A stretch of DNA of 29,721 nucleotides, taken from contig CAZNUK010000022.1 in assembly GCA_964576255.1 (NCBI GenBank), forward strand, positions 1 through 29,721, read 5' to 3'. The translations under genes were made by a program, and so were the position numbers. The stretch is from Eshraghiella sp964576255 (GTDB taxonomy: Bacteria > Bacillota > Clostridia > Lachnospirales > Lachnospiraceae). The notes beneath the pieces are model-generated. The model saw only the letters and a list, made by a program, of their open reading frames with translations, was not told the origin of the DNA and did not search any database. Below are positions 1-6,264 of this stretch, in pieces (the stretch's first letter is position 1; every line of letters starts with the position of its first letter).

Positions 1-10
1 AACGCCCTAT

Positions 11-165
11 TTATAAGGCTTTCTTAAGCTTGTCACTATTATATCTCAATCCCCCACTTCCCATTTTGAAATTGTTTGTCTTGAAACATTCAGACGATTA
101 GCAAGCTCCTCTTGAGACAGCCCCTTTTGTTTTCTGAGATTATATAATTTGTTATTGAACTCCAT
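11..165 (-). pseudogene. Truncated XRE-family helix-turn-helix regulator
   Basis: The reading frame from the ATG at 165 encodes a clear XRE/Cro helix-turn-helix (LRKQKGLSQEELANRL, then NVSRQTISKWE) but stops after 39 residues at 46-48, just past the recognition helix. A full member would have further helices and usually a C-terminal domain. The break follows a run of five G. With one extra G the frame would continue with LRYNSDKLKKAL, which fits the usual continuation of such domains, and then stop at 11-13. I chose the start at 165 because GGAAG lies 7 bases upstream; the ATG at 171 is too close to it. The start overlaps the end of the CPBP-like gene, so the two were probably translationally coupled. 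Seen: HTH and early stop. Inferred: frameshift plus 3' loss. A functional HTH micro-protein is the alternative. Confidence 0.6.
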
Positions 166-862
166 TTTCATACTTCCTTCCTTTCGATTTAGTTAATAAA
201 ACAAACAGAAATATTCCTAACACTATTGTCGTTATAATGCTTGCCTCTATCCCATATTCTCCACCGTTAAGAACATTAGCTTTTTTCACCTCAAAAATAA
301 TTACATTATTCAAGGTACCTTCACTTCCACTTAAAGTCAATCCCATAACAGTATACAAAACAAAATTCCACACACTGTGCAATCCGCAAACAATCCACAA
401 ATTAGAACGACTAATAACAAGCTCTGAAAAAATAAACGAGATTAAATACAAATTAATTATTCCTATAAATTCAATTGAGCCAAAAACACAGCTTACTCCT
501 ATTATTATAATCAATAGAATTATTGCAATCAATGTTCCCAGCAAATAATCAGAGACCTTCTTTGTAAATCCAATACTTTTTGGATTTCGTTTTTCAATAA
601 GCATGCAATAAAGAAAAGTAACCAGTATAAAAATTATCATTCCATAATAAGGCAGAAAGTCTGCAAGCTGCCCTTTTGGCATTACACCATGCAAAGGGTC
701 ATATCCCATTCCGTGTAGCATTCCTATAATAACCCCTTCACCTATTAAAGCAGATATACAATATATCAGTACAAAAGCAAGCACTTTCTTAATTATGTAT
801 TGAGCTATCGGCATATCCGTAGCGTTATTAAATGGATTTAAGTTTGAAATATTCTTTTTCAT
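152..862 (-). CDS. CPBP-family (CAAX protease-like) membrane protein, apparently internally deleted
   Basis: A 236-residue polytopic membrane protein with hydrophobic segments near residues 27-50, 72-88, 105-127, 132-149 and 207-223. The segment around residues 154-169 (SLW-like start, then LHSVWNFV) matches the last conserved CPBP motif, HxxxN, with H162 and N166. The two earlier motifs, EExxxR and FxxxH, are absent. Residue 130 runs straight into the stretch that normally sits just before HxxxN, so about 70 residues of the usual family core appear to be missing in frame. Family knowledge: CPBP proteins are intramembrane proteases or bacteriocin-immunity-type proteins, and the glutamates and histidines are catalytic. 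Inference: this copy is probably inactive as a protease. An extended -10 promoter and GAGGAG lie upstream, and the 3' end overlaps the truncated XRE gene. Confidence 0.65.
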   Translation of the reverse strand: MKKNISNLNPFNNATDMPIAQYIIKKVLAFVLIYCISALIGEGVIIGMLHGMGYDPLHGVMPKGQLADFLPYYGMIIFILVTFLYCMLIEKRNPKSIGFTKKVSDYLLGTLIAIILLIIIIGVSCVFGSIEFIGIINLYLISFIFSELVISRSNLWIVCGLHSVWNFVLYTVMGLTLSGSEGTLNNVIIFEVKKANVLNGGEYGIEASIITTIVLGIFLFVLLTKSKGRKYENGVQ

Positions 863-913
863 AAGTATTTTCTCCTCGTTTTTTGATAAGAAAATCGTAT
901 TATTTCTAGCTAA

Positions 914-922
914 ATTATACCA
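914..922 (-). promoter_or_regulatory. Extended -10 promoter of the CPBP-like gene
   Basis: On the minus strand the sequence TGGTATAAT is a full extended -10 element about 50 bases before the start codon at 862. No good -35 lies at 17 bases; TTGACA and TTGACG occur upstream but at 22 and 14 bases. A GAGGAG ribosome binding site follows, 9 bases before the ATG. Confidence 0.5.
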
Positions 923-991
923 CCAACCAATGCCGTCAATCTGTCAATTAACATTAACATTGCTGTAAACATCCGTTGCAAACCCTTAAAA

Positions 992-1021
992 TCAAAAAGG
1001 AACGCCACCCAAAGGTGGCGC
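992..1021 (-). terminator. Rho-independent terminator of the Fic gene
   Basis: The minus-strand hairpin GGTGGCG/CGCCACC has a 4-base loop and is followed by a T-rich tail (TTCCTTTTTG). It lies about 20 bases after the stop of the Fic gene. The whole element is nearly identical to the terminator at 2213-2241. Confidence 0.85.
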
Positions 1022-1042
1022 CCCTGTGCTAAATTCATATTC

Positions 1043-2149
1043 TTATTGAAACCTATACTTTCCTTTCCCATATCCCGACACTGGTGTAATAACATTACTA
1101 TCCAGCAATATTTTAATTAATTTGGATGCACCGGAAGATTTTAGCCCGGTAATAGTTTCTACTATAGACCTTCCAAAATAAGTATCTTTTCCACATTTCA
1201 TATATATTTCTATCGCATGTTTTATTGTTTTCTCCGAAGTAGATTCAGATGCAGATAATATTTTGTTTCGAATGTCCACTTTTGCATCTTCAATGTCCAC
1301 TTTTGCATCTTCAATGTCCACTTCTCTTTTAAACATTCCACTAATATGCATAGAATGATTATGAAGTACATTTTTTTCATCCAATAATAAATTTCTCAGA
1401 AACAATTCCAAATACTCTGTTGTCTCATGGACACCATTCTTCAAATCATTATAATTTGCTCTCACAAGTGCATTTCTAAAGAACCATGCATTTTTAGCAA
1501 AAATATCATTGGTTGTGTCAAACCCCAATGTTCTTAAATACTTAATAAAAAATACAGCTGTTGTTCTTGTATTTCCTTCGCCAAAAGCGTGTATTTGCCA
1601 TAGTCTTGACACAAAAACCGCCAAATGATGGATAATTTCTTCAATTGTCAGATTTTTATAACTGAACTTCTTTTCTTCTGAAAAATCATAATCAAGTGTA
1701 GCTTGAAGTTCCGATGCACTTCCATAAAGAACTGTCGCTCCGTTAAGAACCCATTCCTTTTTCGTTATGTTATAATCTCTCAATTTGCCGGCATGACTAT
1801 AAATACCCCAAAAAAGTTTTTTATGAATTGAAACATATTCATTTGGAGTAAAAGTAAATGCCTTTTCTGATAAAATCTTTGTTATCCTAACTGCAACTTT
1901 ATCAGCCTCTTCGCTGCGGTCGTCTTTATCAGCTTTTGGGTTTTCTTCATAATAAGTGTTAAGGAGTTCTTGCGCTTCATCAATTGAAATGTCACCTTCT
2001 ATATTTCTAATCGCTGTATCAATCAAATACTTAGAGGTTTTTAATCCGTCAACTGCCTGAAGCCCAATAGCTGTATGCCAAGCATACCCTTTTTCTCTTT
2101 TGTTTGGCTCTGATTGTTTTATATACTCTTTAAATGGGTCTTTATCCAT
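1043..2149 (-). CDS. Fic-domain protein (predicted nucleotidyltransferase)
   Basis: A 368-residue protein with a central Fic domain. The active-site loop reads HAFGEGNTR with the catalytic His near residue 187, a variant of HPFx(D/E)GN(G/K)R with Ala for Pro and Thr before the Arg. The upstream flap region (KLRDYNITKKEWVL) and the helix IHHLAVFVSRLWQ are typical of the family. An N-terminal segment containing IEGDIS resembles the inhibitory helix, but its expected Ser/Thr is not in the usual place. The C-terminal 70 residues look like a winged helix. Fic enzymes usually transfer AMP to a protein hydroxyl; the target here is unknown. Residues 277-290 contain VDIEDAK twice in tandem. I chose the ATG at 2149, with GAGGAGG 7 bases upstream, over a TTG one codon earlier. 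It is monocistronic, with its own promoter and terminator. Confidence 0.9.
   Translation of the reverse strand: MDKDPFKEYIKQSEPNKREKGYAWHTAIGLQAVDGLKTSKYLIDTAIRNIEGDISIDEAQELLNTYYEENPKADKDDRSEEADKVAVRITKILSEKAFTFTPNEYVSIHKKLFWGIYSHAGKLRDYNITKKEWVLNGATVLYGSASELQATLDYDFSEEKKFSYKNLTIEEIIHHLAVFVSRLWQIHAFGEGNTRTTAVFFIKYLRTLGFDTTNDIFAKNAWFFRNALVRANYNDLKNGVHETTEYLELFLRNLLLDEKNVLHNHSMHISGMFKREVDIEDAKVDIEDAKVDIRNKILSASESTSEKTIKHAIEIYMKCGKDTYFGRSIVETITGLKSSGASKLIKILLDSNVITPVSGYGKGKYRFQ
1271..1323 (-). repeat. 21-bp coding tandem repeat inside the Fic gene
   Basis: The 21-base unit starting aatgtccacttttgcatctt on the plus strand occurs twice without mismatch (1271-1291 and 1292-1312), followed by an 11-base partial copy (1313-1323). 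It encodes VDIEDAK repeats in the linker between the Fic domain and the C-terminal winged helix. The unit length is a multiple of three, so copy-number change would keep the frame. Confidence 0.9.
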
Positions 2150-2182
2150 CAAATCGCCTCCTCAGCCAACATTCTGTTTAAT

Positions 2183-2211
2183 ATTATACAGCTCTCAAAA
2201 CATTTTTACAA
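2183..2211 (-). promoter_or_regulatory. Promoter of the Fic gene
   Basis: On the minus strand, -35 TTGTAA (2206-2211) and -10 TATAAT (2183-2188) are separated by 17 bases, about 35 bases before the Fic start codon. The -35 element abuts the terminator of hpf at 2213. Confidence 0.7.
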
Positions 2212-2212
2212 C

Positions 2213-2241
2213 CAAAAAGGACGCCACCATAAGGTGACGCC
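2213..2241 (-). terminator. Rho-independent terminator of hpf
   Basis: The minus-strand hairpin GCGTCACC/GGTGGCGT with a short TTAT loop is followed by CCTTTTTGG. It lies about 20 bases past the hpf stop codon and shares almost its full sequence with the terminator at 992-1021. Confidence 0.85.
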
Positions 2242-2264
2242 CTGTAAGTATTTTCTTACTTAAA

Positions 2265-2798
2265 TTAATCAAGTTCAGGTTCAATTAAACCATATGTATT
2301 GTTCTTACGCTTATATACAACGTTAACCTCTTCCGTATCTGAATTGAAGAATACATAGAAATTATGCTGCAAAAGCTCCATCTCAATACAAGCATCCTCC
2401 GGTGTCATAGGCTTAATACCAAATCTCTTGCTCTTATGAATCTTAATCTCAGGTTCATCCTCAACATAATCATTGCTCATGTAGTATGAACTGAACTCCG
2501 GTGCTGCCTGCTTGGAATCAACAATCTTATTCTTATACTTTCTAAGCTGTCTTTCAATAATCTCTTCAACAAGGTCAATTGACACATACATATCATTGCT
2601 GACCTCTTCGGCACGAATAATGCTTCCCTTAATCGGAATAGTAACCTCAATCTTCTGGCGTTCCTTCTCAACGCTCAATGTAACTATCGCCTCTACGTCC
2701 TTAGTAAAAAACTTGTCCAGCTTACCAATCTTCTCATAAATAGCTGAACGTAACCCTTCTGTAACCTCAATGTTCTTTCCTGTGATTGTAAAACGCAT
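2265..2798 (-). CDS. hpf: Ribosome hibernation promoting factor, long form
   Basis: A 177-residue protein. Residues 1-100 form the conserved HPF/YfiA alpha-beta domain that binds the 30S decoding centre (start MRFTITGKNIEVTEGLR, then the LVEEIIERQLRKYKNK helix). Residues 115-177 are the C-terminal dimerisation domain (KSKRFGIKPMTPEDACIEMELLQHN type) that makes 100S ribosome dimers in Gram-positive bacteria. The length matches the long-form family. I chose the ATG at 2798 because AAAGGAG lies 9 bases upstream; an in-frame TTG at 2807 abuts that site and is unlikely. The gene stands alone between its own promoter and terminator, and is divergent from the SDR gene across an AT-rich gap. Confidence 0.95.
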   Translation of the reverse strand: MRFTITGKNIEVTEGLRSAIYEKIGKLDKFFTKDVEAIVTLSVEKERQKIEVTIPIKGSIIRAEEVSNDMYVSIDLVEEIIERQLRKYKNKIVDSKQAAPEFSSYYMSNDYVEDEPEIKIHKSKRFGIKPMTPEDACIEMELLQHNFYVFFNSDTEEVNVVYKRKNNTYGLIEPELD

Positions 2799-2880
2799 GA
2801 TGCCCAACTCCTTTGCTACTAGATTGTATTCTACACATTATTTATGAATTGTCAGATAATTGTGAATTGAATACATTTAT

Positions 2881-2908
2881 ATTATATCATTTTTTCAGTT
2901 TTTTTCAA
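2881..2908 (-). promoter_or_regulatory. Promoter of hpf
   Basis: Minus-strand -35 TTGAAA (2903-2908) and -10 TATAAT (2881-2886) are 16 bases apart, and the -10 carries the extended TG (TGATATAAT). A second weaker candidate, CTGACA with TAGAAT, lies closer to the gene. The leader would be about 75 bases. Confidence 0.65.
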
Positions 2909-3026
2909 CATTAATCAGAATTTTTCTTACTATTTTTTAGACAATATATATGTGATATTTTATCGTTATTTTTTACAATTTATAAGATTTTAACAAAACA
3001 AATTTTTGTGTTTGCATTTATAAAAG

Positions 3027-3123
3027 TTATCCCCATAATTTTATGTAAACTAGGTGGATAAAGTGGATAACTTGGTGTAAAACTAAGTTTTTCAACTCTT
3101 TAAGAGGTTAATTTTGTGGATAA
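3027..3123. promoter_or_regulatory. Cluster of four DnaA-box-like sequences
   Basis: Against the consensus TTATCCACA: TTATCCCCA on the plus strand at 3027-3035 (8 of 9); TTATCCACC and TTATCCACT on the minus strand at 3053-3061 and 3062-3070 (8 of 9 each, directly abutting); and a perfect TTATCCACA on the minus strand at 3115-3123. Three of the four are preceded by AG. They sit in a markedly AT-rich stretch. dnaA is not nearby, so this is not the usual oriC arrangement; a DnaA-titration or DnaA-regulated promoter region is an inference. Confidence 0.55.
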
Positions 3124-3168
3124 CTCGGTTTCTAACCCCTCGAATTCCATTATTTAACAACCTCTTAA
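3100..3168. repeat. 10-bp inverted repeat around the perfect DnaA box
   Basis: TTAAGAGGTT at 3100-3109 is the exact reverse complement of AACCTCTTAA at 3159-3168, with 49 bases between them. The perfect DnaA box lies inside the loop. No T-tract follows either arm. Confidence 0.6.
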
Positions 3169-3258
3169 TTTGAATTTTTTAACTATATTTTAAAAGTTAT
3201 TTTTATGCAAAATGACGAATTTTTTTATTTTTTACATATTTATCTCAATTGATAATTG

Positions 3259-3267
3259 TGCTACAAT
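3259..3267 (+). promoter_or_regulatory. Possible extended -10 promoter of the SDR gene
   Basis: TGCTACAAT is an extended -10 element about 40 bases before the SDR start codon. No convincing -35 lies at the normal distance, which is common for extended -10 promoters. Confidence 0.35.
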
Positions 3268-3306
3268 ATCTGTAAATTGACAGAATAGAAAGTAGGTTAT
3301 GAATGT

Positions 3307-4035
3307 ATGTCCAAATATGTTCTTATCACAGGTGCTTCAAGAGGAATCGGCAGAGCCTGTGCGATAAAATTTGCAAGGGAAGGTTATGGAATTATTGCCA
3401 CTTGTCACAGCAGCACTGAGAAACTTATGGAGCTTAAAGAGCAGATTCTTGCCCTTGAAATACCTTGTCAAATATTTACAAACGATATTTCCAATTATAA
3501 TGATGTCCTTAATATGTGCGACAATTTGAAATCCCTAAACTGCATGCCCGACATACTCATTAACAATGCAGCCATATCTTATGTAGGACTTTTGCAGGAT
3601 ATGACAGTTGAAGAATGGCATCGTTTATTGGATATCAATCTTACAGGTGCATTTAATCTATGCAAAATATTAATTCCATTCTTTATAAAGCAGGGAACAG
3701 GCAAAATCATTAACATTTCATCTATGTGGGGAAATACGGGAGCTTCCTGCGAAGTGGCATATTCTGCCTCCAAGGGCGGATTAAATTCTTTTACCAAGGC
3801 TCTCGCTAAGGAGCTTGCACCTTCTAATATTCCCGTTAATGCCATTGCCTTTGGCATGGTGGATACACAGATGAATGCCTTCCTAACCCACGAAGAGCGA
3901 ACATCCTTTATTCAGGATATTCCGGCAGGAAGAATTATATTACCGGAAGAAGCAGCCGATATAATCTACAATGTTTCCTGCTTCAATTCATATGTCACCG
4001 GTCAGATAATAACAGCAGATGGCGGATACACTTAA
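3307..4035 (+). CDS. SDR-family NAD(P)-dependent reductase (FabG/YmfI-like)
   Basis: A 242-residue classical short-chain dehydrogenase. It has the nucleotide-binding TGASRGIG near residues 8-15, NNAA near 87-90, the catalytic Ser in NISSMWG near 139, YSASKGG with the catalytic Tyr and Lys near 152-156, and a C-terminal GQIITADGGYT. The usual NAIAPG is NAIAFG here. FabG enzymes reduce 3-oxoacyl-ACP. The SMWG and GASCEVAYSASKG wording is closer to the YmfI group, which reduces the 5-aminopentanone group on elongation factor P in Bacillus; that assignment is a family-level guess. The gene is isolated from fatty-acid genes, is read divergently from hpf, and ends in its own terminator. The ribosome binding site AGTAGG is weak. 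Two other ATGs just upstream are out of frame. Confidence 0.9.
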   Translation: MSKYVLITGASRGIGRACAIKFAREGYGIIATCHSSTEKLMELKEQILALEIPCQIFTNDISNYNDVLNMCDNLKSLNCMPDILINNAAISYVGLLQDMTVEEWHRLLDINLTGAFNLCKILIPFFIKQGTGKIINISSMWGNTGASCEVAYSASKGGLNSFTKALAKELAPSNIPVNAIAFGMVDTQMNAFLTHEERTSFIQDIPAGRIILPEEAADIIYNVSCFNSYVTGQIITADGGYT

Positions 4036-4053
4036 GCATCCGCCATCTTTTTT
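4018..4053 (+). terminator. Rho-independent terminator of the SDR gene, containing its stop codon
   Basis: A 10-bp perfect stem GATGGCGGAT/ATCCGCCATC at 4018-4027 and 4038-4047 is followed by six T. The stop codon at 4033-4035 lies in the loop, so the hairpin overlaps the last codons. The minus-strand operon ends at 4052, inside this element; on that strand there is no T-tract after the hairpin. Confidence 0.9.
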
Positions 4054-5197
4054 AGATTTTATTAGTTAATTTTTTAGCTTCAAGTCTTTTTCCAACATTT
4101 TCCTTTATCAGACAATACAATACCGCACATGCCGGAACTCCTATAAGCATTCCTGCCACTCCAAAGAGCTTGCCACCTATAGTTACTGCCGCAAGCACCA
4201 GTATTCCCGGCATACCTATGGACTTGCCAACAACCTTAGGGTAAATTAAATTACCCTCAACCTGTTGTAGTACAATTATAAACAATACAAAAATCAATGC
4301 CTTAACCGGATTTACCAGAAGAATCAGAAACGCCCCCACTATGGTTCCTATATATGCTCCTAACACCGGAATTAACGCAGTTGCACCTACCAGTACCGAA
4401 ATAATTGATGCATATGGCATTCTAAAAATGCTCATACCAATAAAGCACAATACACCAATAATTACCGCTTCAATCAACTGACCTGTCACAAAATTGGTAA
4501 AAGTCTGATTGGTAAGCTTTGCAAAATTCACGATTTTTACAGCTTTTTCCTCTTTAAGATATGCATACACTATCTTTTTAGCCCACCTTGTAAGCTTCTC
4601 TTTTTCCGCAAGAATATAAATGGAAAAAGAAATTCCAAGCACTGCATCAACAATTCCGCTGGCAACAGAGGTGGTTATACCTATGGTAGTGTCAAATACC
4701 ACATTTTTATTATCATTAATAAATTTGCCAAGCACATCCGAAACCTTATCTGTATTAAAGGAAAGTTCAGGAATGGACGCACCATACTTTGCACCAAATG
4801 CAACAACGCTTTCCCACCACTTGTTAAAATTGGCGATATAATCAGGCATTTTATCTATCAATGTTTTAGTGGTATCCACTAACTGTGGCACAACCATAAA
4901 AATCAATGCAAAAATAAGTCCGATAAAAACAAGCAGACTAAGCACCAGGCAAACCGGCCTCTTAAATTTAAGATGGGTATCCTTTTTGGCTTTGCGCCAG
5001 ATGAACATCCACAGCCTTTCCAGCTGCCTTAACAGGACATTAACAATAAACGCAATTGCTAACCCCAGTACAAAAGGAAAGAACACCGAAAAAATTCCTT
5101 TCAGAATTTTGACAATTACTTCCGTGTTACTAAGTCCAAGGTATAATATTATCGCAAATGCAACTAATATCATTGAATAGAACAATCTTTTTTTCAT
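4052..5197 (-). CDS. AI-2E family transporter (YtvI-like permease)
   Basis: A 381-residue polytopic membrane protein of the AI-2E/PerM family. It has two hydrophobic segments at the N-terminus (residues 7-55), a hydrophilic loop, one further segment, and a C-terminal group of hydrophobic segments including the family-typical stretch GATALIPVLGAYIG and the PKVVGKSIGMPG region. Family members include quorum-signal exporters and Na+/H+ antiporters, so the substrate cannot be stated. The ATG at 5197 has AGGAG 6 bases upstream; an in-frame TTG two codons earlier is within that spacing and less likely. It is the last gene of the rsmH operon, 17 bases after mnmA. Confidence 0.85.
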   Translation of the reverse strand: MKKRLFYSMILVAFAIILYLGLSNTEVIVKILKGIFSVFFPFVLGLAIAFIVNVLLRQLERLWMFIWRKAKKDTHLKFKRPVCLVLSLLVFIGLIFALIFMVVPQLVDTTKTLIDKMPDYIANFNKWWESVVAFGAKYGASIPELSFNTDKVSDVLGKFINDNKNVVFDTTIGITTSVASGIVDAVLGISFSIYILAEKEKLTRWAKKIVYAYLKEEKAVKIVNFAKLTNQTFTNFVTGQLIEAVIIGVLCFIGMSIFRMPYASIISVLVGATALIPVLGAYIGTIVGAFLILLVNPVKALIFVLFIIVLQQVEGNLIYPKVVGKSIGMPGILVLAAVTIGGKLFGVAGMLIGVPACAVLYCLIKENVGKRLEAKKLTNKI

Positions 5198-5214
5198 ATG
5201 CAACTCCTATTATA

Positions 5215-6252
5215 TCAAATTATCGTACCACCACACAATATACATTCATCCTTATAGAACACTCCCGACTGACCGGGAGTAGCCGCACGCATAGGCTCAT
5301 CAAAAACCGCCTTCACTCTGCCGACTTCATCTTTCATAATAACACAAGGACTGTCTTTTTGTGAATAACGAAGTTTACCAAATGCCCTGACCGGCTCGGT
5401 AATATCTTCAACTGACATAAAATTCACATCCTGAAGAATTACCTCTGTAACCATTAAATCTTCTTTAGTTCCAAGAACTACTTCATTATTCACAGGATTA
5501 ATTCTAATTACAAAACGGGGTTCTCCAAAAGCTATCCCAAGTCCTTTTCGCTGTCCCACAGTGTAATGGGTTATTCCCTTGTGCTCCCCAAGAATATTTC
5601 CTGCGGTATCCACGAAATTTCCCGGCACACTTTTTTCTCCGGTTGTCTTCTCGATAAAAGCGGCGTAATCGTGGTCCGGAATAAAACAAATATCCTGACT
5701 GTCTTTTTTGTCCGCCACCGGAAGATTATTCTCTGCTGCTATTTTTCTTATAGTCGCTTTATCATATTCATACAGTGGAAAAAGCGTTCTAGATAACTCC
5801 TCCTGAGTGAGATTATATAACACATAGGACTGGTCCTTACCCTCAGAATAAGACTTTGCAACAGAATACCTGCCATTTGGGAGTTTAAGGATTTTACCAT
5901 AATGCCCCGTTGCTACATAATCCACGCAAAAGTCCGCTCCTCTGTGCAAAAGCGCCTCCCATTTAACGTAACGGTTACACATAATGCACGGATTAGGAGT
6001 TCTTCCCTGCTGATATTCCCTAATGAAATAATCCATAACATATTTCTTAAATTCTTTTCTAAAATCTGCTATATAAAATGGAATGTCAAGAATCTTGGCA
6101 ACTCTTCTGGCATCAGCCACATATGCAGGTTCTTCTTCTCCATGGGTTATCATAGTTACACCAATAACCTCATAGCCCTGATTTTTTAGCATAAGAGCGG
6201 TAACGGAGGAATCCACACCTCCGGACATTCCCACTACTACCTTTTTACTCAT
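5215..6252 (-). CDS. mnmA: tRNA-specific 2-thiouridylase MnmA
   Basis: A 345-residue cytoplasmic enzyme that inserts sulfur at C2 of uridine 34 in tRNAs for Lys, Glu and Gln. The PP-loop SGGVDSS is at residues 10-16 for ATP binding. The catalytic cysteines are predicted to be C92 (in NPCIMCNRYVKW) and C189 (in DSQDICFIPDHDY). The ATGHYGKI and FPLYEYDKATIRKIA stretches and the C-terminal beta-barrel are family-typical. Length is slightly below the usual 360. I chose the ATG at 6252, with AGAGG 7 bases upstream, over a GTG two codons earlier. It lies 12 bases after the ABC-F gene in an operon rich in RNA-modification genes. Confidence 0.96.
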   Translation of the reverse strand: MSKKVVVGMSGGVDSSVTALMLKNQGYEVIGVTMITHGEEEPAYVADARRVAKILDIPFYIADFRKEFKKYVMDYFIREYQQGRTPNPCIMCNRYVKWEALLHRGADFCVDYVATGHYGKILKLPNGRYSVAKSYSEGKDQSYVLYNLTQEELSRTLFPLYEYDKATIRKIAAENNLPVADKKDSQDICFIPDHDYAAFIEKTTGEKSVPGNFVDTAGNILGEHKGITHYTVGQRKGLGIAFGEPRFVIRINPVNNEVVLGTKEDLMVTEVILQDVNFMSVEDITEPVRAFGKLRYSQKDSPCVIMKDEVGRVKAVFDEPMRAATPGQSGVFYKDECILCGGTII

Positions 6253-6264
6253 AAACACACCTCT

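Larger units (their letters stand above)
2816..3306. other. AT-rich intergenic region between hpf and the SDR gene
   Basis: This roughly 490-base stretch is strikingly AT-rich and contains no supported gene on either strand. It holds the hpf promoter at the left, a cluster of DnaA-box-like sequences at 3027-3123, a 10-base inverted repeat around the perfect box, and an extended -10 for the SDR gene at the right. I see no RNA gene in it. Confidence 0.8.

Noticed and set aside
2816..3306. Chromosomal origin oriC
   Set aside because: The box cluster and AT-rich DNA fit, but dnaA, dnaN, rpmH or similar origin genes are absent and the genes to the right do not run away from it.
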